Assembly: GCA_036742665.1 (NCBI GenBank)
Contig: DAINQP010000143.1
Location: 1 to 16,148 of the forward strand
Length of the DNA: 16,148 nt
Direction: 5' to 3'
From: Gp6-AA40 sp036742665
GTDB taxonomy: Bacteria > Acidobacteriota > Vicinamibacteria > Vicinamibacterales > UBA2999
Part shown: one piece after another, positions 8,101-13,926 of the stretch
How positions within the stretch are numbered: position 1 is the stretch's first letter
Layout: every line of letters begins with the position of its first letter
Translations under genes and position numbers: made by a program
The notes under the pieces: model-generated
What the model saw: the letters and a program-made list of their open reading frames with translations, nothing else
The model's database searches: none
What the model was told of the DNA's origin: nothing

Positions 8101-8386
8101 TAGTCGACTCCTCGCACAGAGCTTCATTGTCGGCGTGACACGTGACGGGATTCCTTGTCATCACGTCCGCAATCACCGTGGCCTCCGGCCGCCGGCCTTC
8201 CGCGATGACCGTCACTACGAGGTCCCGATCGGTGACCACGCCGATCACGTTCTTGTTCTGTTGCTCCTCCACAACCGGAAGCAGTCCCACCTCCTCGCGC
8301 TTCATCAATTGGGCCGCGTTACTGACCGAATCGGTGGACACGCACCAGATGGGATTCTTGGTCATGAGATCGCTGCAGGTGGCCAT
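8048..8386 (-). CDS. CBS-domain protein, truncated in the second CBS repeat
   Basis: Start ATG at 8386 with AAGGAG six bases upstream, giving 112 residues. The first CBS repeat is complete (CSDLMTKNPIWCVSTDSV, then VVTDRDLVVTVIAEGRRP). The second begins with VMTRNPVTCHADN (75-87) and then breaks off. The remaining residues (EALCEESTNEDRHH and on) come from reading through the ribosome site and start of the amidohydrolase gene out of frame. Relatives have two full repeats, about 140 residues, which pair to bind adenylates. One repeat cannot form the usual pocket alone, though dimers could. A deletion apparently fused this gene to the amidohydrolase leader. The 53-bp overlap could couple their translation. 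It lies 50 bp downstream of the DksA/TraR-like gene, probably in one operon. Confidence 0.75.
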   Translation of the reverse strand: MATCSDLMTKNPIWCVSTDSVSNAAQLMKREEVGLLPVVEEQQNKNVIGVVTDRDLVVTVIAEGRRPEATVIADVMTRNPVTCHADNEALCEESTNEDRHHDVSADGRPGRF

Positions 8387-8436
8387 CGTTGTCTCCTTTA
8401 CTGACGGTCCTTCGACCTGTCGACGCGGCGTCCATC

Positions 8437-8946
8437 TCATTCTTTCAGCCGCCCCGAGTGAGGTCGCCAATCACGCATCTCGACGACAGATGTCGGCATT
8501 CGCTCGTGTGCGGCAACATGGCGCTCCTGTCGTGCACCGCGTTCGCGTGCCTCTTCGCATTCCCTGCACCGCGCCGCAAAGGGCAACGCACGCAGACGGC
8601 GGTCTGAAATCCTCTGCCGACAATCCAGACAGTGGCCGTAGGTCCCGTGACGTACTCGCACAAGCGCTTCGTCGATCCGGTGTAACGTGTCCGCCTTCAT
8701 GCGGATCAGATCCAATTCGATATCTTCGCGGCCGTCGCGCTCAGAGCTATCGGCAATATCGCGGACTTCGCCGGTCCACGTCCATTCCTCACGAGCGTCT
8801 CGTAGTCGTTGCCGCAGGTCTCGGAGGGTGTCCTGCCGGCGCGCTTCCAGGATCTCTTCGACGGTTCCCTGGCCGGTCTCAGTGCTGGCGCCGCGAACTT
8901 TCAGAGCCTTCATCATGGTTGACATGCGCATCATTTCTTCGAACAT
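8437..8946 (-). CDS. DksA/TraR-family C4 zinc-finger protein
   Basis: About 169 residues from ATG at 8946 (a TTG at 8952 adds two more; neither has a strong ribosome site). After a variable N-terminus there is a long charged helical region (EEILEARRQDTLRDLRQRLR and ALVRVRHGTYG), then a zinc finger with two CxxC pairs separated by 17 residues: HCLDCRQRISDRRL and AARCRECEEARER. The ISDRRLRALPFAARC core is typical of TraR/DksA proteins, which bind RNA polymerase through the secondary channel. The coiled-coil-tip DxxDxA of true DksA is replaced here by acidic residues (SSERDGREDIELD), so a DksA-like polymerase effect is not certain. It heads a probable operon with the CBS and amidohydrolase genes. 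Confidence 0.85.
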   Translation of the reverse strand: MFEEMMRMSTMMKALKVRGASTETGQGTVEEILEARRQDTLRDLRQRLRDAREEWTWTGEVRDIADSSERDGREDIELDLIRMKADTLHRIDEALVRVRHGTYGHCLDCRQRISDRRLRALPFAARCRECEEARERGARQERHVAAHERMPTSVVEMRDWRPHSGRLKE

Positions 8947-9219
8947 GGACAACCGACTTCACGGCTTCGATGCCGTCGCGAACTCGTTGTCACATAACAC
9001 TGCCCGACGACAGGTGGCGTCGACACGATTCGCCCGGACGCCGCACCGACACCACAGCCCGCTCTGCGCGAGACGGCGGGCGGCGGTCTGTCACGGCATC
9101 GTGGCTACGTGGCAGACCGTGGAGCGAACGTTCGGCACGCATGTGTTGCGGGACCAATTCCGTGATTCCATGCGATGGACACGCCCGTGGGTCGAATGTA
9201 GAGGAGCCCGCCTGTGAGC
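8947..9219. other. divergent intergenic stretch, no supported gene
   Basis: Lies between the DksA/TraR-like gene (-) and the first of two promoter-like motifs of the kinase operon (+). Open frames here show no family resemblance and no clear start. It should contain the promoter of the minus-strand operon, but no clear -35/-10 pair could be picked out. Confidence 0.4.
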
Positions 9220-9262
9220 GGTATCTGCTCGATCCGGTATTTCGCTCTCAAAAGTTCCGTAC
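9220..9262 (+). promoter_or_regulatory. repeated tripartite promoter-like motif, copy B
   Basis: GGTATCTGCTC, then CGGTATTT, then GTAC at 9259-9262, with the common 9-nt and 16-nt gaps. It is 141 bp upstream of copy C in the same orientation. Both point toward the NarL-type kinase gene at 9442; copy B would give a leader of about 170 nt. Confidence 0.7.
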
Positions 9263-9360
9263 GCATCTGAGGCGAGTCCGATGGGCAGCGAAGTCGTGGC
9301 GCACCGTCGCGCCACTGTCGCTTCGGGTGCCAAGCGCAGGTGACGGCCCAGCCGATTGGT

Positions 9361-9403
9361 ACTATCTGGTCGGCCCGGTATTTCGCGCGGAATTTGGCTG
9401 TAG
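9361..9403 (+). promoter_or_regulatory. repeated tripartite promoter-like motif, copy C
   Basis: ACTATCTGGTC, then CGGTATTT, then GTAG at 9400-9403. If GTAG is the -10 region, transcription would begin near 9411 and leave a leader of about 30 nt before the kinase ATG at 9442. This is the copy best placed to act as a promoter. It shares GGCTGTAGC around its third element with copy F at the same spacing. Confidence 0.75.
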
Positions 9404-9441
9404 CGGAGGCGACGATTCAGTGGGGGTGCTAGGATTCCGCC

Positions 9442-10896
9442 ATGGGTTCGATGGACCCGGCAGAACCGCATCTGCCACTGAAATTCCTGCTATCGAGGAA
9501 CCAGGGCTCGCCGATTCGGCGCATCCTCCTGCTGGGGTTCTCCGCGATCTTCGCGGTCTGGCTGACGTCCGCCTACGTGCTTGGACAACGCGTCATCGAA
9601 GTGGACAGCCGGGTCGTCGCGCTCACGACCGCGTTCACTGAAGGTGAGGAAGTGCTGTTCGCGGTCAGGGAACGTGTGTTGTTGAGTTCCGTGCTGCTTC
9701 GTGACGCGGCCCTCGACAACGGAACTGCGGTCTCATCTCAACGCGAACAGCTGCAGTCGATCCGTGACGACGTGGAGCGATCGCTTCAGCAGTACGCGCC
9801 CCACGTCGATTCCTCAATCGAACGCGAACACTGGACACGCCTGCGTGCGGAACTGGATGACTATTGGTCGACGCTGTCGCCGCTGCTCACAGGCGAAGTG
9901 AGCGGCACCGCCGCGCAAGCGTTCCTGCGTGGCACCGTGATCCCGAAACACGAGCTTGTACTTCGCGTCTCCGAAGACCTGAGGGTATTGAATCAGGACG
10001 CCCTTCGGGAACAGCAGGCAGATGTCACCGAATTGCATCGCAGCGTCCGCGCGCGCCTGTGGTGGACGAGCGCGCTGGCTGTCGCGTTCGGCCTCGGTGT
10101 CGCGCTGTTTGCCACGAAGTACATCGGACGTCTGGAATCGTGGATTCGACACCAGCATCGGCAGGAGCGGCAGCACAAGCAGGAACTCCAACGCCTCTCG
10201 GCGGAGCTCGATGACGCCCGGGAGCATGAGCGCCGCAGCATCGCGCGCGATCTGCACGACGAGATCGGGCAAGCCTTGATGACCATCAAGCTGGATCTAG
10301 GCGTCGTCCACCGCAGCGGTCAAGTTGTGGGCGGTCCCGCTGCGGCACTGGCCGAGGCACGCTCCTCGACCGACATGGCCATCAACACAGTCCGGGACCT
10401 CTCGCACTTGTTGCACCCACCGATGCTTGAGGATTTCGGCCTTGCCGTCACGCTCCAGGCCTACGTACGCGGATTCTCGGACCGGACCGGTGTTCGAGCG
10501 GAGCTCGTTCTCGATCGTATGGAAGGACGCGCGCCGTCTCCGGTCGAGATGTGCGCCTATCGCGTCGTGCAGGAGGCGCTGACGAACGTCGCGAAACACG
10601 CGCAGGCCACATCGTGCCGGGTCTACCTGCATCGGTTGCCCTATTCATTGTTGGTCACCGTCGAGGACGACGGAAGGGGGATGGCAGAAGCGACCGCTGA
10701 CGGGGCGGGCGCCGCGCGTGGTGTCGGGTTGGTCAGCGTGCGCGAACGCGTGACACGGGCCGGCGGGACCGTCAACGTGGAGAGCCTCGCCGGCAGAGGG
10801 ACCCGGTTGACCGTGGAGCTCCCGGTGGGTGTCGCTGAAGCCGACTCTGAATCCGTTGGTGCGCAACCGTCTCCAGCTGCCGCCGTCAAAACCTAA
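9442..10896 (+). CDS. NarL-type sensor histidine kinase (HisKA_3)
   Basis: A 484-residue membrane sensor. Transmembrane helix 1 is at about 27-48 and helix 2 at about 206-226, enclosing a helical sensor region of about 155 residues that resembles a four-helix bundle. No clear HAMP domain follows; a coiled coil (QERQHKQELQRLSAELDDA) leads into the HisKA_3 dimerisation domain with phospho-acceptor His272 in RRSIARDLHDEIGQALMTIK. The ATPase domain has the N box VVQEALTNVAKHA, G1 VEDDGRGM and G2 GVGLVSVRERV. ATG at 9442 has AGGA seven bases upstream. It is followed after 2 bp by its response regulator, so the pair is translationally linked. Copies B and C of the repeated motif lie upstream. The signal sensed cannot be told from the sequence. 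Confidence 0.95.
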   Translation: MGSMDPAEPHLPLKFLLSRNQGSPIRRILLLGFSAIFAVWLTSAYVLGQRVIEVDSRVVALTTAFTEGEEVLFAVRERVLLSSVLLRDAALDNGTAVSSQREQLQSIRDDVERSLQQYAPHVDSSIEREHWTRLRAELDDYWSTLSPLLTGEVSGTAAQAFLRGTVIPKHELVLRVSEDLRVLNQDALREQQADVTELHRSVRARLWWTSALAVAFGLGVALFATKYIGRLESWIRHQHRQERQHKQELQRLSAELDDAREHERRSIARDLHDEIGQALMTIKLDLGVVHRSGQVVGGPAAALAEARSSTDMAINTVRDLSHLLHPPMLEDFGLAVTLQAYVRGFSDRTGVRAELVLDRMEGRAPSPVEMCAYRVVQEALTNVAKHAQATSCRVYLHRLPYSLLVTVEDDGRGMAEATADGAGAARGVGLVSVRERVTRAGGTVNVESLAGRGTRLTVELPVGVAEADSESVGAQPSPAAAVKT

Positions 10897-10898
10897 CC

Positions 10899-11549
10899 AT
10901 GGACACCTTGCACATCGTCCTCGCCGATGATCACACGTTGTTCCGACAAGGTCTCCGCCGCGTATTGGAGGAACAGGCCGGATGGCACGTCGTCGCAGAG
11001 GCGAGTGATGGTGCGGAGGCCGTTCGCCTGGTGCTGAAACATGAGCCGCACCTCGTGATCCTCGACATCGCGATGCCGCGCCTCAATGGCGTCGAAGCGA
11101 CGCGGCAAATCGCGCGACGCGTGCCTGACGTCCGCGTGCTCGTCGTCAGCATGTATTCTGATGACCTCTACGTCACGCAGGCACTGCAGGCCGGGGCACA
11201 TGGCTTCGTTCTGAAAGACTCCGCCGATGCCGATCTCGTGCGGGCCGTGCGAGATCTCGCAGAGGGCAAGTCCTACTTCAGTCCTGCGGTGAGCAAGGTC
11301 GTGCTCGATGACTATGTTCGACATCTCGCGGACCGGGGCATCACGGACCGATTCGACGCACTCTCGGAACGAGAACGCGAAGTGTTTCAACTCATCGCCG
11401 AAGGCCACAGCAACAAAGAGATTGCTGGACTCCTGAATGTCAGCCCCGGTACGGTCGAAACCCACCGCGCGCGAATCATGGAGAAACTGGATGTGCACAG
11501 CGCCGCGGAGATCGTCCTGTACGCCGTTCGCAAAGGCGTGATTCGGTGA
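10899..11549 (+). CDS. NarL/FixJ-family response regulator
   Basis: A 216-residue two-domain response regulator. The receiver has acidic pocket residues Asp10/Asp11 (LADDHTLFR), phospho-acceptor Asp56 (HLVILDIAMPRLNG), Ser84 in LVVSMYSDD and Lys106 in HGFVLKDS. The C-terminal LuxR-type helix-turn-helix is LSEREREVFQLIAEGHSNKE, then IAGLLNVSPGTVETHRARIM and EKLDVHSA. All switch residues are intact. It starts 2 bp after the kinase stop, so the two form one operon and a cognate pair. As the only complete response regulator in the window, and surrounded by six copies of one DNA motif, it is the natural candidate to recognise that motif, but this is inference. Confidence 0.96.
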   Translation: MDTLHIVLADDHTLFRQGLRRVLEEQAGWHVVAEASDGAEAVRLVLKHEPHLVILDIAMPRLNGVEATRQIARRVPDVRVLVVSMYSDDLYVTQALQAGAHGFVLKDSADADLVRAVRDLAEGKSYFSPAVSKVVLDDYVRHLADRGITDRFDALSEREREVFQLIAEGHSNKEIAGLLNVSPGTVETHRARIMEKLDVHSAAEIVLYAVRKGVIR

Positions 11550-11662
11550 ACGCCGTGGCTCCACCGAGCCTCGCTACACGTTCGAGTGCCGGCGGTCACG
11601 GGCAGTAGCCCCAGCCATACCAGAAACCCAAGCCGCCCCACGACAACCGCGGTGAGCAAGGC

Positions 11663-11676
11663 GGCAGCGAGCTGCC
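11663..11676. repeat. short perfect inverted repeat after the kinase/regulator operon
   Basis: GGCAGC GA GCTGCC, a six-base stem, 114 bp after the response regulator stop and just downstream (minus strand) of motif copy E. It could form a hairpin in RNA from either strand. No T-run follows, so terminator function is unproven. Confidence 0.3.
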
Positions 11677-11681
11677 ACGGC

Positions 11682-11724
11682 CTACCTGATCGTTCGCTGG
11701 CGAATACCGCGTTCACCAGATACC
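11682..11724 (-). promoter_or_regulatory. repeated tripartite promoter-like motif, copy E
   Basis: On the minus strand: GGTATCTGGTG, then CGGTATTC, then GTAG at 11685-11682. It keeps the exact spacing. It points toward the 3' end of the response regulator gene, so if active as a promoter it would make RNA antisense to that operon. No convincing minus-strand gene lies downstream. Confidence 0.65.
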
Positions 11725-11757
11725 CCCGGCTTTCGGCCGCTGTCATAGTCGCATCAG

Positions 11758-11774
11758 CCTGCGGGTGCCGCAGG
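11758..11774. repeat. perfect hairpin upstream of the HAD gene
   Basis: CCTGCGG GTG CCGCAGG, a seven-base GC-rich stem with a three-base loop, 33 bp before the ATG at 11807. A GTG that could otherwise serve as start (11765) lies in its loop, which argues for the downstream ATG. It could be a leader hairpin or the end of an upstream transcript. Confidence 0.4.
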
Positions 11775-11806
11775 TCGACACACGTCACAACGACGGAGCA
11801 CCGATC

Positions 11807-12736
11807 ATGCCCAGCCGGATGACCGCCTGGTGGTCACGGTCGAATGAATTCACGTCGCGCTTCTGGGTTGGACAACGCCACGACCGAAAGGGCCCTGAAC
11901 CTTCGGCCGCACGGGTCGTGGTGTTCAGCGACCCAGACACGCTCCGAGAAGACGGCGCTCACGGATGGGCGATGACGCGTGGTGCCGTGAGAACACTCGA
12001 AGACCAATGCGTCGCGGTCGTGTTGTGGGGGAACGAAACCCGATCGGAGATGGAGCTGATCCAAAGTGATCTGGGCCTCCGCGATCCGTTCATCAGTGAG
12101 AATGGCGGAGGACTCTTCATCCCCCACGGGTATTTTCCCGATCGACCGGGCGCAGGGCGCGCCTCTCACAACTATCACGTCGTGGACTTCGGAAGGCCCT
12201 CGTACCAGGTTGCGGAGGCGTTGCACGCGGTTGCCGACAAGATCGGCGTCGATGTCATCGGGTTTAGCGACATGTCGATTCAGGACGTGGCTCAGGACTG
12301 CGGCCTGTCCCTGGCGCAGGCACGGCTCGCGAAACTGCGTGAGTACGACGAGCCATTTCGAACGCTCGATGCGGAACCTGCGACGTACAGCCGCATCTGC
12401 GGTGCGCTCCGTCGTCTCGATCTGCGCTGTTTCACACACGAGGCGTTTCATCACGCAACGGGTGTCGTGGACAAGGCCCGCAGCGTCCGCATGCTGGCGT
12501 CGCTGTATCGAGAGGCCTACCACGGACAGGTGCTGACCGCCGGCCTGGCAAGAGCATCGAGCGAGACTGGCCTTCTCCACGCGGTCGATATCCCGATGGT
12601 CGTGCAGAGCGATGCCGCTGACGCCGCCCGCCTGGCTCGAAAGGTGCCAACTGCTCGATTGATCGGCGTCAACGGTCCACCGGGCTGGTGCGACGCCATT
12701 CTGCAGCTGGTTGAGGAGCAACGGGCCGTGCGATAA
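11807..12736 (+). CDS. mannosyl-3-phosphoglycerate phosphatase-like HAD protein with degenerate catalytic motifs
   Basis: A 309-residue HAD-superfamily (IIB) protein with the plan of mannosyl-3-phosphoglycerate phosphatases: ARVVVFSDPD at 36-44, VVLWGNETRSEMELIQSDLG (motif II region), the cap landmark FISENGGGLFIPHGYFP, Lys223 in GVVDKARSVRMLASLY, and LLHAVDIPMVVQ near the end. ATG at 11807 is chosen because GGAG lies eight bases upstream. Motif I should read DxDGTLL but is DPDTLRED: the two Asp (42 and 44) survive and the Gly is lost. Motif IV should be GDSxND but reads TAGLARASSET with no Asp. Motif II has Asn where Ser or Thr is usual. Phosphatase activity is therefore doubtful. Intact relatives complete synthesis of the osmolyte mannosylglycerate. 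The first 33 residues are extra and unrecognised. Confidence 0.85.
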   Translation: MPSRMTAWWSRSNEFTSRFWVGQRHDRKGPEPSAARVVVFSDPDTLREDGAHGWAMTRGAVRTLEDQCVAVVLWGNETRSEMELIQSDLGLRDPFISENGGGLFIPHGYFPDRPGAGRASHNYHVVDFGRPSYQVAEALHAVADKIGVDVIGFSDMSIQDVAQDCGLSLAQARLAKLREYDEPFRTLDAEPATYSRICGALRRLDLRCFTHEAFHHATGVVDKARSVRMLASLYREAYHGQVLTAGLARASSETGLLHAVDIPMVVQSDAADAARLARKVPTARLIGVNGPPGWCDAILQLVEEQRAVR

Positions 12737-12762
12737 ACCTCGGCTCGATCAGACCAGGACCT

Positions 12763-12873
12763 CTATTGCGTCCCGATGATCTCTTCGATCACGTCTTGCA
12801 GGGTCACCAGCCCGGTCCACTGACAGTCTTGCGATCGTAGCAGCCATACCGCCTGCACGGTCCGGCTACAGCC
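12763..12873 (-). pseudogene. 3' remnant of a CBS/CorC-type hemolysin gene
   Basis: The minus strand reads VWLLRSQDCQWTGLV followed by TLQDVIEEIIGTQ and TAG at 12763-12765. This is the end of the second CBS repeat in CNNM/CorC hemolysin-family proteins (usual form GLVTLEDVIEEIVGE). An in-frame TGA at 12874-12876 closes the frame upstream and there is no start codon, so about 36 codons remain of a gene of some 350-430. The remnant overlaps the third element of motif copy F, as though a deletion had joined a promoter region to the tail of the gene. It is convergent with the HAD gene, ending 26 bp from it. An intact family member begins at 15259. Confidence 0.6.
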
Positions 12874-12908
12874 TCATGATGCTCAAAATACAGGCTGCAC
12901 CAGATAGG
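12866..12908 (-). promoter_or_regulatory. repeated tripartite promoter-like motif, copy F
   Basis: On the minus strand: CCTATCTGGTG, then CTGTATTT, then GTAG at 12869-12866, with standard gaps. The flanks of elements 1 and 2 differ slightly from the consensus. It reads into the CBS remnant and then antisense to the HAD gene. Confidence 0.6.
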
Positions 12909-12933
12909 CCATCAGAGCGGTTCGTCGTCTTGA

Positions 12934-12947
12934 AAGAACCGGTTCTT
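12934..12947. promoter_or_regulatory. perfect 14-bp palindrome, operator-like
   Basis: AAGAACCGGTTCTT is perfectly self-complementary and lies 26 bp from motif copy F in a gene-free stretch. Its symmetry suits a dimeric regulator. No gene start lies close by, so its target is unclear. Confidence 0.35.
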
Positions 12948-13330
12948 CCTATCGAACTCAGCGCGACTGGCGAATCCGCTGAGCCGTTCGTTCGTCGGCT
13001 GCAGCATCAACCACCGCTGCTCTTACCGCCAGGAATGTTCCCTCCCAATGGCGTCGACGGTCGCTCCACCTGAATACGTGGATGGGCCGTCGGTACTGCG
13101 CCGTCGCCGCAAGAATACCGGGCCGGCCAGATACCGGCGCCCACGCGGTTCCCGCACACTGGAGGGCGAGCGCGGATCGTCACACTGCACAGTCACGCCC
13201 GACGAGGCGCGGTCCTGCGAAGCGGGAACCGAGAACGCAAGTCCTGGATACGCGCTCGCCACTGCGTCAGCGAGTGGGCTGCGACGTTGGCCACGTCGGG
13301 GTGCGCGAACCGTGGCGTTGCGGGGACATC
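12948..13330. other. intergenic stretch with motif copy D and no supported gene
   Basis: The stretch before the htpX remnant holds copy D of the repeated motif (13093-13135). A plus-strand open frame crossing 12876-13073 and several others show no family resemblance. The region is about 590 bp long counted from the HAD stop, and beyond the CBS remnant, palindrome and two motifs nothing else is recognised. Confidence 0.45.
13093..13135 (-). promoter_or_regulatory. repeated tripartite promoter-like motif, copy D
   Basis: On the minus strand: GGTATCTGGCC, then CGGTATTC, then GTAC at 13096-13093, with exact spacing. It points toward copy F and the CBS remnant, away from the htpX remnant. Copies D and F are therefore in tandem on the minus strand, as B and C are on the plus strand. 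Confidence 0.7.
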
Positions 13331-13911
13331 ATGAAGAATCAGCTCAAAACAATTCTGCTGCTGGGCCTGCTTTCGGCGCTGCTGATTGGCATCGGCGGTG
13401 TCGTCGCCCCTCAACATCTGTATCTCTTCGTGGGGCTCGCGCTGGCCATGAATGTGGTGAGCTACTTTTTCTCCGACGGTCTCGTGCTGAAGATGCACGG
13501 TGCGCGGGAGGTCGCCGCCGACGAAGCGCCGCGGTTGCACGAACTCGTTCAGGAGCTCTCGGACAACGCGGGGATCCCCAAGCCGCGTTTGTTCCTGATC
13601 CCCGCCGAGTACGCGAACGCGTTCGCACGCGCTGCAGTTCGGCACGTTGTTCCGGGGCGGTAATGACCATGACGAAGACCAGGGGTCGTGGGCTGGTGGT
13701 CTTGTGATGGCCTTCATCGCGCCATTCGCGGCAAGCTCGCAAAGCACTCGCCACGCCGGCCGACGTCCAACCGGCGACGGCGAGTTTGTTCATTGTGAAT
13801 CCGCTTGCCAGCGAGGGTGGACTGCTTCACCTGTTCTCGACGCATCCACCAATGCAGGAACGTGTGCGCCCGTTGAGGGCCATGAGAACCTCGGGGCGAT
13901 TCGCCGCGTGA
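13331..13911 (+). pseudogene. htpX: htpX (M48 membrane protease) pseudogene in three frames
   Basis: The start at 13331 (GGGGA about six bases upstream) gives MKNQLKTILLLGLLSALLIG, MNVVSYFFSDGLVLKMHGAR and GIPKPRLFLIPAEYANAFAR, a clear HtpX N-terminus with two membrane helices, then a stop at 13661-13663. Further pieces continue in other frames: LQFGTLFRGGNDHDEDQG and GGLVMAFIAPFAA (about 13632-13734), then DVQPATASLFIVNPLASEGG and LFSTHPPMQERVRPLRAM, ending at TGA 13909-13911. The order matches HtpX, but the segment with the zinc-binding HExxH site and the third metal-ligand region are gone, so about 200 of some 290 residues remain and no protease can be made. At most a 110-residue membrane peptide would be translated. 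Intact HtpX degrades damaged membrane proteins under stress. The universal stress gene follows 15 bp later. Confidence 0.85.
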
Positions 13912-13926
13912 AAGCAGGTGAGGACG

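Noticed and set aside
9220..9390. Repeated peptide-like pattern YLVGPVF in translations of the motif copies
   Set aside because: The surrounding frames have no other similarity, rare codons TAT and GTA are fixed, and the conserved GTAS element is out of frame, so conservation is at DNA level.
8142..9641. A 499-codon plus-strand open frame
   Set aside because: It runs antisense through the CBS and DksA/TraR genes and into the kinase in another frame; its composition is that of a shadow frame.
11663..11774. Hairpins considered as an integron-type attachment site
   Set aside because: Neither the core sites nor the paired-box layout of attC sites is present, and no integrase gene is seen.
11387..11788. 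Minus-strand open frame with a hydrophobic stretch (LLTAVVVGRLGFLVWLGLLP)
   Set aside because: It overlaps the response regulator 3' end antisense, contains motif copy E, lacks a ribosome site and matches no family I know; probably a by-product of GC-rich sequence.
12876..13073. Plus-strand 65-codon open frame starting MMLKIQAAPDRPSE
   Set aside because: No ribosome site or known family, and it spans motif copy F and the palindrome.
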